Notes: generated by a model from the sequence alone, not told the origin. A stretch of 64,000 nt of DNA from Marinilabilia salmonicolor (GCF_003003035.1 NZ_PVTS01000001.1:1-64000); one strand, 5' to 3'; shown: positions 9,516 through 18,944, counted from the first letter of the stretch. Translations and numbers: made by a program.

Positions 9516-9715
9516 AATATTTTTTTAAGCATAAATATCATCACCGAAAATGTGTAAAAAAATATTAGGCCAGAGCAAAGCAATTCCACCTGATCAGTAA
9601 TTTTTGATCATCTTTTTATCAGAAGTTTACGAGACGTCTAATGAGCAGAACTATTTTTCTTATGAGTCAGGATAATCCGTAGGCAGTCAATGGCCACTAT
9701 TGCTGAGAGCAACCC

Positions 9716-10435
9716 CTAACCTCTGTGACAAGCATTGTAATCCTTCACCATTGTCTGCAAATATTCAATGTCTGTTTGCTTTGCCATGGTGTTGGTCTTT
9801 TTTTCGATGGCTTCACGGGTATTTGTCAACAGTTTCATGTAGGTATCCGGCCGGTCATTGCTTGTGGTGGTATAGATTACTTCCTGTATGAGTTGAACAT
9901 CCTGATCCGACAAAACTTCTGCTTCAGGGTAAAATGGCTCATAGTTTTCTTCAACTTCGGTCCATAAGGTTTGCTGAAAGGTATGTTTTCGGGAGGTTTT
10001 CAGAATGGTGGTTCCGGCGGCAATGTCACCCAGTCGCTGTCCTTTTCCATTAACAATGATGAAGATGGTGGCAAGCGCTCCGGAGGTGGCCGTAACATCA
10101 AATAAACGGAAGATCCAACGGACAAAACAACTCCCCGGGGTTAGTTGGGAGCCGTCGGCTTTAAAAACTTTTATTTTCATCATCTTTTTACCCGGACTCT
10201 GCCCCTGAAAAAGGAGCTCAAAGAGGAAATGATAAAAAGGGAGAGGAAGAAAAAACAGAAATAGCATTATATCTGCATCCATCTGTAGCCATACCACGAA
10301 AGTCAATACAATCGCCAAAGCGTAAACCCCCATGATTATTAAATCCAATGCATAGGCAAGAATACGATCGGCGACACTGGCAACAGGAAACTCCAGTGAT
10401 ACATTTTGGGTGGTGTTCAATTGAATTGTTTCCAT
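9716..10435 (-). CDS. RDD-family integral membrane protein
   Basis: Small membrane protein of the RDD family, named for conserved Arg-Asp-Asp residues; the motif here appears as VADRILAYALDLI near the N-terminus and GQSPGKKMMKIKVFKADG in the middle. Three hydrophobic segments are visible (~25-45, ~55-75, ~120-140), followed by LGDIAAGTTIL and a hydrophilic tail of ~85 residues. I chose the ATG at 10433-10435 (METIQL) because the 35 codons upstream encode an unlikely hydrophilic leader. It is divergent from the SpoIIM-family gene, with 220 nt between the two starts. RDD genes often sit beside SpoIIM/MoxR/DUF58 operons. The transported substrate, if any, is unknown. Confidence 0.88.
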   Translation of the reverse strand: METIQLNTTQNVSLEFPVASVADRILAYALDLIIMGVYALAIVLTFVVWLQMDADIMLFLFFLPLPFYHFLFELLFQGQSPGKKMMKIKVFKADGSQLTPGSCFVRWIFRLFDVTATSGALATIFIIVNGKGQRLGDIAAGTTILKTSRKHTFQQTLWTEVEENYEPFYPEAEVLSDQDVQLIQEVIYTTTSNDRPDTYMKLLTNTREAIEKKTNTMAKQTDIEYLQTMVKDYNACHRG

Positions 10436-10655
10436 ATGGAAAAAGGGCAAAGTTGGTTCAACAAGTAAGCAAATATAATAATTTTCCCGGCTTGATACTT
10501 TTATTTCTCTTGTTTTGAGAATCGGTTGTCTTATTGTCAATTGTCATCAGGCTCTTGTTAAATTATTTTACTCCTCCTGTCAAAAACCATAAAGAAATGA
10601 CTGATTACTTGTAAATTTTTAATTATTTTGGGCACAAAAATAACAAAAACCCTGC

Positions 10656-11648
10656 GTGAGAGAAGTAACCTTTATAAACCGAAACCGAAACCGCTGGCAG
10701 GATTTTGAGAAACGAATTTCTGATCCGCGGCGAATGAAACCCGATGAACTGGCTGACCACTATATTCAGCTCACGGATGATCTTTCCTATGCACGCACTT
10801 TTTACCCGGGATCATCGGTTGTTCAGTATCTCAATTCACTAAGCAGCAAGGCTTATCATTTGATCTATCAGAATAAGCGGGAGAAATCCACCCGTTTGGG
10901 GACTTTTTGGACCCGGGAACTTCCATTGGCTTTGTATGATGCACGTTCCAGTTTTTTGTTGTCTCTGATTATTTTTGTGGTTTCCATGTTAATCGGGATG
11001 GCTTCGGCCATGGAAAACAACGATTTTGCCCGGTTGGTAATGGGGGATGAATACATTAACCGGACACTGGATAATATTGAACGGGGGGATCCGCTGGCTA
11101 TTTATGGTTCGATGGATGAGGTTCCTATGTTTTTGATGATTACCGGAAACAATATCTATGTTTCTTTTGTGGTTTTCCTTTTTGGGTTGCTTACCCCTCT
11201 GGGCACTGCCTTTCATTTATTTCGGAATGGACTGATGGTGGGTGTTTTTCAGACTTTCTTTTTTCAGCATTCGTTGCTTTCTGTTTCGTCGTTGGGTATT
11301 TACCTCCACGGAACACTTGAGTTGTCGGCAATTGTTCTTGCCGGAGGTGCCGGTATTGTGTTGGGCAAAAGTCTGCTTTTCCCAGGAACACTTCATCGAA
11401 AGACCGCATTCATGAACGGAGTAAAGAAAGGCACAAAAATCATGCTTGGACTGGTGCCGTTTTTTATAATAGCCGGCTTTATTGAGAGTTTTGTGACGCG
11501 TTACTACAATCAAATGCCGCTGACAGTAAATTTACTCATTATTATCTTGTCTCTGGCCTTGATTTTAGGATACTTTGTCTATTATCCTTTTTATATTCAT
11601 AAACAATTAACCCAAAAAGAATTGAACGATGAACAAGCAGGAAATTGA
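10656..11648 (+). CDS. SpoIIM/DUF95-family membrane protein
   Basis: Integral membrane protein of the SpoIIM (stage II sporulation protein M-like, DUF95) family. In non-sporulating bacteria the function is unknown. The soluble N-terminus (~1-85, REVTFINRNRNRWQDFEKRI) is followed by about six hydrophobic segments from residue ~95, with the family-like stretch GLLTPLGTAFHLFRNGLMVGVF and LHGTLELSAIVLAGGAG. The start is GTG; the N-terminal residues fit the family, and no better ATG lies upstream. It is the first gene of the plus-strand operon and overlaps the next by 20 nt. Confidence 0.88.
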   Translation: MREVTFINRNRNRWQDFEKRISDPRRMKPDELADHYIQLTDDLSYARTFYPGSSVVQYLNSLSSKAYHLIYQNKREKSTRLGTFWTRELPLALYDARSSFLLSLIIFVVSMLIGMASAMENNDFARLVMGDEYINRTLDNIERGDPLAIYGSMDEVPMFLMITGNNIYVSFVVFLFGLLTPLGTAFHLFRNGLMVGVFQTFFFQHSLLSVSSLGIYLHGTLELSAIVLAGGAGIVLGKSLLFPGTLHRKTAFMNGVKKGTKIMLGLVPFFIIAGFIESFVTRYYNQMPLTVNLLIIILSLALILGYFVYYPFYIHKQLTQKELNDEQAGN

Positions 11649-12486
11649 ATTGGTGAAATATCGTGATTTCAGTGATGTCTTTAATGGCTCCTTTGCTTTT
11701 ATGTCCCAGGAGTTGAAACAATTAATCCGTGTCTTTGGCTTGTATGCCGGAGTGCCTGTAATTATTGCTGTTATTTTGAATGCACTCTATTTACAAGACG
11801 CTTTTTCCGTTATCCTTGAAATGAGTAATAGTGGTGTGGAGGCCATGCCTAATCCGGTGTTGATATTTCTTACCATCATCGTAAGTTTTGTAGCACAGGT
11901 ATTTATAATGGGTCTTGTGCCGGCTTATCTGGGTGAGTACGAAGATAAAGGCCGCGACGGTTTTACAGCGGCTGATGTTTGGAATCGTTTTGCACGCCAT
12001 TTTGGTGCCATTATCGGGTATAGCATTATTACCGGATTACTCATGTTTATAGGGTTTCTATTCCTGATCATTCCGGGTATTTACCTGATGGTACCATTTA
12101 CGTTTGTGCTTTATGTGAAAGTTATTGAAGATAAGGACTTGGGAGATACGCTTAGTCGTTGTTTTCAATTGGTTAAAAGCAGATGGTGGGCTACTTTTGG
12201 GATTATTATTCTTGCCTATCTGATTATCAGTGTTGTCGGTTGGTTGTTTTCCATTCCCACTTTGATTGTTGCCGGGATAGAAGGTTTTACTGCTGTGTCG
12301 GGAGGAGAAGCAGTGGATGGAAGCTCTTTGGGTATCATTCTGAGTACTGTTTTTGCAGGTCTGGGGCAATACATTTTGTATCCGGTGCTTTATATCATTA
12401 TTGCATTTCAGTATTACACACTCCGGGAGCAAAAGGACAGGTCAAGTTTGATGGATCGAATCTCATCTATAACAGAAGAGAAGTAA
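11629..12486 (+). CDS. conserved multi-pass membrane protein of the MoxR/DUF58 operon
   Basis: About six transmembrane segments. The central stretch FLIIPGIYLMVPFTFVLYVK followed by ALSRCFQLVKSRWW-type residues resembles the membrane domain found with glycerophosphodiesterases (GPDPase_memb/DUF975-like). No catalytic motif is visible. The ATG lies inside the end of the SpoIIM gene (20-nt overlap), and its TAA shares its last base with the ATG of the next gene, so the operon is translationally coupled. Specific function unknown. Confidence 0.82.
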   Translation: MNKQEIELVKYRDFSDVFNGSFAFMSQELKQLIRVFGLYAGVPVIIAVILNALYLQDAFSVILEMSNSGVEAMPNPVLIFLTIIVSFVAQVFIMGLVPAYLGEYEDKGRDGFTAADVWNRFARHFGAIIGYSIITGLLMFIGFLFLIIPGIYLMVPFTFVLYVKVIEDKDLGDTLSRCFQLVKSRWWATFGIIILAYLIISVVGWLFSIPTLIVAGIEGFTAVSGGEAVDGSSLGIILSTVFAGLGQYILYPVLYIIIAFQYYTLREQKDRSSLMDRISSITEEK

Positions 12487-13217
12487 TGTATAGGTTTCTA
12501 CTGCTTTTTTTTATTTGTTTGTTGGGTATAGCAGGTCCGGATGCCCGGGCACAAACGCTACCTGATTCTTTGGCTGTTAGCCCGGTGGCAGCTTGGGACG
12601 AGGGACCGGTGAATTACCGTACTCCTCCCTACGAGCAAATTAAGCAGTGGAAAGCAGATCCTGATTATCTCTATGACAGGGGGGAAGGTCCAAATATTTT
12701 GAATTATCTGATTACCCGAATTTTCTATTGGTTGGGTTCGTTTGTTGGAAATCGTCCCTGGTTTTTTTATGTTATTCTGGTCTTGGCAGGTTTACTGGTG
12801 CTTTATCTGTTGTTACGCATCCTGGATGTTCCTGTGGCAGGCCTTTTTGTGGTATCGCGACAGGGCACCCAGTCAAATCTCAGGTTTTCTGATGATGCCC
12901 ATGACTATACTACCACCAAACTCATGGAGATGCTGCGCATGTTTCGAAACAATAAGGCATGGAGGGAAGCTGTGAGAACGATGTTTCTGCTTTATCTCAG
13001 GGAACTTGATGACAAAGGTGAAATCACTATAAAACCATTTAAAACCAATCAGGAATATTATCGGGAGATTTCGGATTCGAAGATTAAGGAAGAATTCAGA
13101 AAACGCAAACGACTCTTTGATGTAGTGTGGTACGGTCATGTTGATTTGGATTCCGGCCAGTTTGTGGAGGTGGAGCGCCTTTTTGCCAATAAAGCAGGGA
13201 AGGAGGTTTCGGCATGA
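12486..13217 (+). CDS. DUF4129-like membrane protein
   Basis: Start at the ATG that overlaps the previous TAA by one base (TAATG). It encodes a signal peptide (MYRFLLLFFICLLGIAG, cleavage near ARAQ), a ~70-residue extracytoplasmic part, one transmembrane segment (~92-112) and a C-terminal cytoplasmic domain of the DUF4129 type. That domain carries NKAWREAVRTMFLLYLRELD and the family hallmark TNQEYYREI. DUF4129 domains are usually found with transglutaminase-like or DUF58/MoxR genes. A longer open frame runs 101 codons upstream, but it lies inside the preceding gene and lacks the leader. It overlaps the next gene by 4 nt (ATGA). Confidence 0.85.
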   Translation: MYRFLLLFFICLLGIAGPDARAQTLPDSLAVSPVAAWDEGPVNYRTPPYEQIKQWKADPDYLYDRGEGPNILNYLITRIFYWLGSFVGNRPWFFYVILVLAGLLVLYLLLRILDVPVAGLFVVSRQGTQSNLRFSDDAHDYTTTKLMEMLRMFRNNKAWREAVRTMFLLYLRELDDKGEITIKPFKTNQEYYREISDSKIKEEFRKRKRLFDVVWYGHVDLDSGQFVEVERLFANKAGKEVSA

Positions 13218-14416
13218 AAAAATCATCCAGTAAACACACCATCCTTACCTGGATTATAGGGTTGCTCCTTTTGCTTTTGGTTATTGCAGCCATATTTGCT
13301 CCGCGACCCATCGACTGGAGTTACAGTTTTTCCAAAAACGATGACATTCCTTTTGGTACTCGTCTGGTACACGAATCTTTGCCTTCACTTTTTCCCGAGC
13401 AGGAATTGGTAACTGCCTGGTTGAATCCAACCTCATTTTTCGATAGTAAAATACCGGTAAATACCAATTTCATATTTATTAACGGCCGGATAAGAATGGA
13501 GGATACGGATGCGCGGGCGCTGATAAAAGTTGTCTCGGAAGGAAATCACGTTTTTATTGCCGCTGAGCAAGTTTACGGAGTTTTGGCGGACACTTTTGAG
13601 CTTGATTTCAAACCCGAAATTGTTCCCGGGATGGACTTTTTTAACCGTGATTCTGTGGGTTTCCATTTTGCCAATCCCCGGTTGAAAAAGCAGTTTGGTT
13701 ACTGGTATCCCAGATGGATGACCCGTTTTTACATTACCGATTATGACTCGACCCGCACTACCGTTCTTGGTCATGATCACATGGGTAAGACCAATTTTAT
13801 CAGGGTTAAGCAGGGTAATGGTTTCTTTTACTTTAACAGCAATCCGTTGGCCTTTACCAATTATCATTTGCTTTCGCGCGACAATAGTGAATATATTTTC
13901 AAAGCTCTTTCATATCTTCCGGAACAGGCTACCGTATGGGATGAACATTACAAACCCTCTTCAATGCATCAGGAGGGATTGTTCGATTTTGTACTTAGCA
14001 ACCGGTCTTTACGGATAGCTTGGTACCTCTTGTTTTTTGGTGTTTTGGTGATGTTTGTTTTTGGAGCCCGGCGAAAGCAACGAGCCATTCCGTTACTTAA
14101 AAGGCCGGAGAATACCTCCCTTAGCTTTGTGGCTACCGTAGCGAGACTCTATTTCAGCCGACGTGATCATCTGGATATTGCTCGTAAACGATATACCTAT
14201 TTTCAGGAATTCTTGAGAAATCGTTACTATCTGGATACTGCCGGAGATGAAAGCAGAGTGATTGCTGAAGTGTCACGAAAATCAGGGGTGTCCGAGCGTT
14301 CGGTGGCTGCCTTGTTTAAAATGGGCAACCGGCTCGAGCATTTGCGACAAATATCCCAGGAAGATCTGGAACAATTTAACAGACAAATAGAATTTTTTTA
14401 CAATAACTGCCGATAA
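13214..14416 (+). CDS. DUF4350-like membrane-anchored protein
   Basis: 400 residues. A transmembrane anchor lies at ~10-29, followed by a large extracytoplasmic domain beginning PRPIDWSYSFSKNDDIPFGT, with the DUF4350-like feature of a positionally conserved LPSLFP and a glycine-rich KQGNGFFYFNSNPLAFTN region near 200. A second transmembrane helix lies near 268-285, and the C-terminal ~110 residues are a basic helical cytoplasmic domain. It starts in a 4-nt overlap with the DUF4129-like gene and ends 2 nt before moxR. It probably forms a membrane complex with its operon partners. No enzyme motif is recognised. Confidence 0.82.
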   Translation: MKKSSSKHTILTWIIGLLLLLLVIAAIFAPRPIDWSYSFSKNDDIPFGTRLVHESLPSLFPEQELVTAWLNPTSFFDSKIPVNTNFIFINGRIRMEDTDARALIKVVSEGNHVFIAAEQVYGVLADTFELDFKPEIVPGMDFFNRDSVGFHFANPRLKKQFGYWYPRWMTRFYITDYDSTRTTVLGHDHMGKTNFIRVKQGNGFFYFNSNPLAFTNYHLLSRDNSEYIFKALSYLPEQATVWDEHYKPSSMHQEGLFDFVLSNRSLRIAWYLLFFGVLVMFVFGARRKQRAIPLLKRPENTSLSFVATVARLYFSRRDHLDIARKRYTYFQEFLRNRYYLDTAGDESRVIAEVSRKSGVSERSVAALFKMGNRLEHLRQISQEDLEQFNRQIEFFYNNCR

Positions 14417-14418
14417 TT

Positions 14419-15423
14419 ATGGAGTTAAACAATCAAACCAATGACGACGGTAAATCTCTGTTCGAGAACCGTCTCAACGTAGAGGAGCTAAACCACGCAG
14501 CGTTTAAGATCCGCAACGAAATCGGGAAAGTAATTGTGGGCCAGGAACGGGTGCTGGACTATCTGCTTACAGCTCTGCTGGCCAACGGGCATGTTTTGCT
14601 TGAAGGGGTTCCCGGTATTGCCAAAACAATGATTGCCAAATTGCTTTCCAAATGCGTGGATACCGGTTTTTCGCGAATTCAGTTTACCCCCGACCTGATG
14701 CCATCAGACGTGCTGGGTACCATGGTTTTTCATTCGGCCCGTTCCGATTTTGAATTCAATAAAGGCCCTGTTTTTTCCAATTTTGTGCTGATCGATGAGG
14801 TTAACCGGGCCCCTGCCAAAACACAGGCGGCATTGTTTGAGGTGATGGAGGAGCGTCAGGTAACCATTGATGGACAAACACATCCGATGGAGCGTCCTTT
14901 TATTGTGCTGGCAACCCAAAACCCGGTGGAGCATGAAGGTACCTATCGGCTGCCGGAAGCCCAGCTGGACCGGTTCCTTTTCAAAATTAAAATTGATTAC
15001 CCGTCGGTGGATCAGGAGGTAACCATTCTCCAAAATACTCAGGAAAGGGGTGTCGCCATGGAAATGGATCAGGTCTCCCCGGTTATCTCAGCTGAAGAGA
15101 TTGTGGATTTTCAACAATTGGTGACACAGGTGAAAGTGGAACATGATATTCTGAGTTATATTGCCAATATCGTTGAGAAGACCCGGAACAACAGTAGCCT
15201 TTTCCTTGGGGCCAGCCCCAGAGCTTCAATTGCTATATTGAAATCGGCCAAGGCGTTTGCAGCATTGGAAGGTCGTGATTTTGTTACCCCCGAGGATGTT
15301 AAAGAGATGGTGGTTCCCGTGTTGAATCACAGGGTTATTCTTACTCCGGAGAAAGAGATGGAGGGGCTGAAACCCGAAAATGTGATTAAGAGGATTGTGG
15401 ATTCAGTGGATGTGCCCCGATAA
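14419..15423 (+). CDS. MoxR-family AAA+ ATPase
   Basis: AAA+ chaperone-like ATPase, thought to activate or assemble partner proteins with von Willebrand A-type domains. It shows Walker A GVPGIAKT (63-70), Walker B FVLIDE (122-127), a sensor-1 region ATQNP, and the MoxR motif [16 protein letters not shown]. The C-terminal lid domain holds [18 protein letters not shown]. Its 334 residues are standard. It sits 2 nt after the DUF4350-like gene and 12 nt before the DUF58 gene, its usual partner. Confidence 0.95.
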   Translation: MELNNQTNDDGKSLFENRLNVEELNHAAFKIRNEIGKVIVGQERVLDYLLTALLANGHVLLEGVPGIAKTMIAKLLSKCVDTGFSRIQFTPDLMPSDVLGTMVFHSARSDFEFNKGPVFSNFVLIDEVNRAPAKTQAALFEVMEERQVTIDGQTHPMERPFIVLATQNPVEHEGTYRLPEAQLDRFLFKIKIDYPSVDQEVTILQNTQERGVAMEMDQVSPVISAEEIVDFQQLVTQVKVEHDILSYIANIVEKTRNNSSLFLGASPRASIAILKSAKAFAALEGRDFVTPEDVKEMVVPVLNHRVILTPEKEMEGLKPENVIKRIVDSVDVPR

Positions 15424-15435
15424 ATAAGTCTGTGG

Positions 15436-16767
15436 ATGACCTTTAAAGCTATATATCTTCGAAACCGTTTCTATTACGGTCTTGCATTGCTGATTGTTTT
15501 GTTTTTGCTGGGACATTTCTGGCACCTTTTTTTTGTGCTTGGATGGGTGGGGTTTGCTGTGTTCTTGTCATTGATTGTCATAGACCTGATGATGTTGTTT
15601 CCCCGACGCAAAAGAATTCTTACGGGAAGTCGAAAGCTTCCTGAAAGATTTAGCAATGGTGATGCCAATCAGGTTTCGGTGGATATTGAAAACTTCTATC
15701 CTTTCAAATGCGGACTTGAGGTGATTGAAGAGTTGCCTGATCAGTTTCAAATTCGGGATTTTTATCGGCATAAACAGCTAAATCCCGGTGAGGCATGGTC
15801 TTTTACTTACACGCTGACTCCCGTTGAACGTGGCGAATATCACTTTGGCTATCTCAATGCTTTTATCCATACACGCCAGGGTTTTCTTGGTCGCCGGATT
15901 CGCCTTGCACACCCTGCCAAAGTGAAGGTTTATCCCTCATTTATTCAGATGCGTAAGTTTGAGATAATGGCCATATCGGATCGATTGAGTGAGGTGGGCA
16001 TTAAAAAAGTCCGCAAGTTTGGTCATCAAATGGAGTTTGATCAGATAAGGGAGTATATCAAAGGAGACGACATTCGTACCATCAACTGGAAAGCTACTGC
16101 CCGCAGGAATCAGTTGATGGTGAATCAGTATCAGGATGAAAAATCGCAGCAGATTTTTTCTCTAATCGACATGGGACGCACCATGCAGATGCCCTTCAAC
16201 GGTCTTACATTGCTCGATTATGCCATTAATACTTCGTTGGTGCTTTCCAATATTGCCATGCTTAAGCACGATAAGGCCGGGCTCGTTACTTTCAATGAAA
16301 AGATAAAATGTATGTTGCCGGCCCGGCGCGAACCCAACCATCTCCAGCTGATTATGGAGATGCTGTACAATCAGCAAACCGGCTTTATGGAGCACAATAT
16401 GGAGGCACTCTATGCCATTGTGAGGAAGAAAATTCCTCAACGAAGTCTGCTGATCTTATACACCAATTTCGAAAGTCTGAAATCGGCCCGACGGGAATTG
16501 CCTTTCCTGCGCCGCCTTGCTGCGAGTCATTTGTTGCTGGTCGTGTTTTTTGAAAATTCTGAAGTCGGCAAATTGATTTTGAATGAGGCCAACGACCTCG
16601 AAGATATCTATCGTCAGACGATTGCCGAAAAGTTTATGTTCGACAAGAAAATAATCGTTAAAGAACTCGAACGCAATGGCATTCATGCCATTCTCAGTTC
16701 CCCCGGGAAGCTTACCGTTGCTACCATGAACAAGTATCTGGAGTTTAAAGCACGTGGACTTATTTAA
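15436..16767 (+). CDS. DUF58 protein (vWA-like), MoxR partner
   Basis: 443 residues with two N-terminal hydrophobic segments (~12-56), a beta-rich middle and the DUF58 core DDIRTINWKATARRNQLMV at 211-229. A von Willebrand A-like fold follows, with the metal-site-like DMGRTM at 245-250. Together with MoxR this is the defining pair of the system. Family members are suspected to act in envelope stress or in assembly of membrane complexes. It is the last gene of the operon; a ~770-bp repeat-rich gap follows. Confidence 0.92.
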   Translation: MTFKAIYLRNRFYYGLALLIVLFLLGHFWHLFFVLGWVGFAVFLSLIVIDLMMLFPRRKRILTGSRKLPERFSNGDANQVSVDIENFYPFKCGLEVIEELPDQFQIRDFYRHKQLNPGEAWSFTYTLTPVERGEYHFGYLNAFIHTRQGFLGRRIRLAHPAKVKVYPSFIQMRKFEIMAISDRLSEVGIKKVRKFGHQMEFDQIREYIKGDDIRTINWKATARRNQLMVNQYQDEKSQQIFSLIDMGRTMQMPFNGLTLLDYAINTSLVLSNIAMLKHDKAGLVTFNEKIKCMLPARREPNHLQLIMEMLYNQQTGFMEHNMEALYAIVRKKIPQRSLLILYTNFESLKSARRELPFLRRLAASHLLLVVFFENSEVGKLILNEANDLEDIYRQTIAEKFMFDKKIIVKELERNGIHAILSSPGKLTVATMNKYLEFKARGLI

Positions 16768-16880
16768 ATGGTTTCGGGTCGAGAGTTTTGGGTTTTGTGT
16801 TCTGGGTTTTGACGCGAAGGTTCTATCGGGGGGAGTTTTTTAAAGGTTTGATGGTGTAAGTGGGAGTTTTCAGAAGTTTT

Positions 16881-17095
16881 CCGGACTACCCCTCGTTTCC
16901 GCACGAGGGGGCTGTTTCCCGTCGTCTCTCACGACAAATTATCTTCTGCACCACCGCTACATACCTGGAAAAGCTTCCCTATGCTACGATTTGTTGGGTT
17001 GTTCAGAAAAGCCGGCTTGAAGCCGGCTACAGAAGACCCTCAAGCTCACACACAAACACCCGGCTAAACCCGGGGGCTATTCTCATGGGTGTCAT
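16881..17095. repeat. intergenic repeat block, copy A
   Basis: Starts CCGGACTACCCCTCGTTTCC and contains two small hairpins (CCCCTCG with CGAGGGG; GTCGT with ACGAC). It continues through AAGCCGGCTTGAAGCCGGCT to CCGGCTAAACCCGGGGGCTA. The outer parts recur in the same order at 17407-17535, and the first ~60 bp recur at 21885. No gene is present. Confidence 0.75.
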
Positions 17096-17311
17096 TTCTC
17101 CTGTTTCTGTCCCCAATATGTGAGATTTGGGTTTTCCAATCTTGAAGGCAACCCCGACCTTGGCAGGTAAGCCTAAAAACAAGGTTGTTTCATCGAAAAA
17201 TCGTCTTTGTTTGAATCTCACGCGCACAGCAAGTGAGATGAGTTTAGACGATTTCGATGGAAGAACCGTAGTTTTTTAGAGCGAAAGCTGGCTCAGTCTT
17301 GATCTTTTTTG

Positions 17312-17343
17312 CCTACTTTCTTGTATCAAGACAAGAAAGTAGG
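17312..17343. repeat. 13-bp perfect inverted repeat
   Basis: CCTACTTTCTTGT pairs perfectly with ACAAGAAAGTAGG around a 6-nt loop. It has no clear T tract, so it looks more like a dispersed palindrome than a terminator. It lies in the gap between the DUF58 gene and the PurF paralogue, between repeat copies A and B. Confidence 0.65.
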
Positions 17344-17406
17344 TCAGGGTTAAAGGGATGAAATCCCTTTTTGGAAATAAATGTAATTATTGCATTCTCC
17401 CTACAT

Positions 17407-17535
17407 CCGGACTACCCCTCGTTTCCGCACGAGCGGGCAATTTCCTGTCGTCTCTTACGACAAATTAACCGGCCACAGAAGATCCTCAAGTTCACACATA
17501 ATCATCCGGCTAAATCCGGGGGCTATTCTCAGGAT
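17407..17535. repeat. intergenic repeat block, copy B (internally deleted)
   Basis: Repeats the start of copy A (CCGGACTACCCCTCGTTTCC, 20 of 20 bases) and, after a shortened middle, its end (ACAGAAGATCCTCAAG and CCGGCTAAATCCGGGGGCTA). It runs up to the 3' end of the PurF paralogue, which begins at 17538. The rest of the 16768-17537 gap shows no gene. Confidence 0.75.
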
Positions 17536-17537
17536 AA

Positions 17538-18944
17538 TTACCCTTCCCCGGACCCGTCCCAACAATGGGTACACAACTGCTCTTTTGGCAATCCGATGGC
17601 TTCCACCAGATCGTCCAGCTTCTGGAATTTCAGGGTGGTTAAGCCCAGATCTTTTCGGATTTGATCTACCATTTTATGGTAGTCCTCGCTTTCCGGATCG
17701 GTGTATTTTTCGAAATCGGTATCTTCCGTTCCTTCCAGTTTAAAGATGGCTTTGCGGGTAGCCAGTTCCAGTTTGGTGCGCGACTGGCTGAAGTTCAGGT
17801 ATTCACAGGGGTAAATGAGTGGGGGACAGGCTATGCGCATGTGAATTTCTTTGATGCCTTCATTGTGCAGGTCTTTCACATTGTCAGTCAGCTGGGTGCC
17901 GCGAACAATGGAGTCGTCAAGAAATATCCCCGATTTGTCCTTGAGCAGCGCCGTGTTGGGGATCAGTTTCATCTTTGCCACCAATTCACGCATATTTTGG
18001 TTTTGGGGCATAAAACTGCGCGGCCAGGTAGGCGTATATTTGGCATAAGGACGCATAAGCGGAATACCTGCCTGGTTGCTGTAACCCATGGCATGACCAA
18101 TGCCCGAGTCAGGAATTCCAGCCACAAAATCGGCTTCCTGATTGTCATTTTCGGCCAGTTTCTTTCCGCACCGGTAGCGGCATTCATCCACATTGATGCC
18201 TTCGTAAAACGATGGCGGATAACCGTAATAAACCCACAGAAACGAGCAAATCTGCATCTTTTCCGAGGGTTCACGCAATACAGAATGCCCATTGGCGGTA
18301 ATTTCCACTATCTCTCCGGGTCCAAGATATTTGTCAATCTGATAACCCAGGTTTTGAAAGGAGCTGGTTTCACTTACGGCACAGTAGGCGTTATCTCTTT
18401 TTCCGATTACGATGGGCGTACGCCCCATTTTATCACGGGCAGCAATGATGCGGTCTTCGTGCAAAATTAGCATGGAGCAGGAACCTTTGATGGTTGCATA
18501 AACATGCTCAATGCCTTCTTTAAAACTCGATTTTTCGCAAATCAGCATGGCCACCAGTTCTGTGGGGTTGAAACCTCCCTGGCTGGTTTCCGAAAACATT
18601 TTGTGTTGCGACAGAAACCGGTCGGCCAGTTCCTCCAGATTGTTGATTTTGGATACCGTACACAAACCAAAGCGCCCTAGGTGGGAAAAAGTGACCAGGG
18701 GCTGCGCTTCAAAATCGCTGATGATGCCAATGCCCGATTTTCCTGCAAAGTTGACAATGTCGCCCTCAAATTTGTTGCGGAAATAACCATCTTCCAGACT
18801 GTGAATTGCCCTTTGGTAGCCATCGGTAGGATTGTAGAAAGCCATTCCGGCACGCTTGGTACCCAAGTGAGAATGATAATCTGTGCCATAAAATACATCT
18901 GCTACACAGTCAACTTTTGATGTTGTTCCAAAAAAACCGCTCAT
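17538..18944 (-). CDS. PurF-type phosphoribosyltransferase paralogue lacking the glutaminase nucleophile
   Basis: Homologous to glutamine phosphoribosylpyrophosphate amidotransferase over its full 468 residues. The phosphoribosyltransferase half is intact: the PRPP loop GIFLDDSIVRGTQ lies at 339-351. Cys233, Cys380, Cys458 and Cys461 (CTHC) match the spacing of the [4Fe-4S] ligands of the Bacillus-type enzyme. The N-terminal Ntn-hydrolase half is altered: it begins MSGFFG instead of MCGIxG, so the catalytic Cys2 is Ser. HRGQE-type residues read HLGTKRAG, and the oxyanion-hole HNG segment is not recognisable near 95-100. It probably cannot hydrolyse glutamine; it may use free ammonia, act on another amine, or have a regulatory role. 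It is monocistronic and far from purH. Confidence 0.88.
   Translation of the reverse strand: MSGFFGTTSKVDCVADVFYGTDYHSHLGTKRAGMAFYNPTDGYQRAIHSLEDGYFRNKFEGDIVNFAGKSGIGIISDFEAQPLVTFSHLGRFGLCTVSKINNLEELADRFLSQHKMFSETSQGGFNPTELVAMLICEKSSFKEGIEHVYATIKGSCSMLILHEDRIIAARDKMGRTPIVIGKRDNAYCAVSETSSFQNLGYQIDKYLGPGEIVEITANGHSVLREPSEKMQICSFLWVYYGYPPSFYEGINVDECRYRCGKKLAENDNQEADFVAGIPDSGIGHAMGYSNQAGIPLMRPYAKYTPTWPRSFMPQNQNMRELVAKMKLIPNTALLKDKSGIFLDDSIVRGTQLTDNVKDLHNEGIKEIHMRIACPPLIYPCEYLNFSQSRTKLELATRKAIFKLEGTEDTDFEKYTDPESEDYHKMVDQIRKDLGLTTLKFQKLDDLVEAIGLPKEQLCTHCWDGSGEG

Noticed and set aside
12183-12485. 101-codon N-terminal extension of the DUF4129-like gene
   Set aside because: The stretch lies inside the preceding membrane protein gene, and a good signal peptide begins at the ATG overlapping that gene's stop.
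16860-17743. Several 87-117-codon plus-strand frames
   Set aside because: They lie in repeat copies A and B or run into the PurF paralogue on the other strand, and have no protein-like features.
17661-18470. 269-codon plus-strand frame
   Set aside because: It is entirely antisense to the PurF paralogue, whose motifs are clear; its translation shows no domain.
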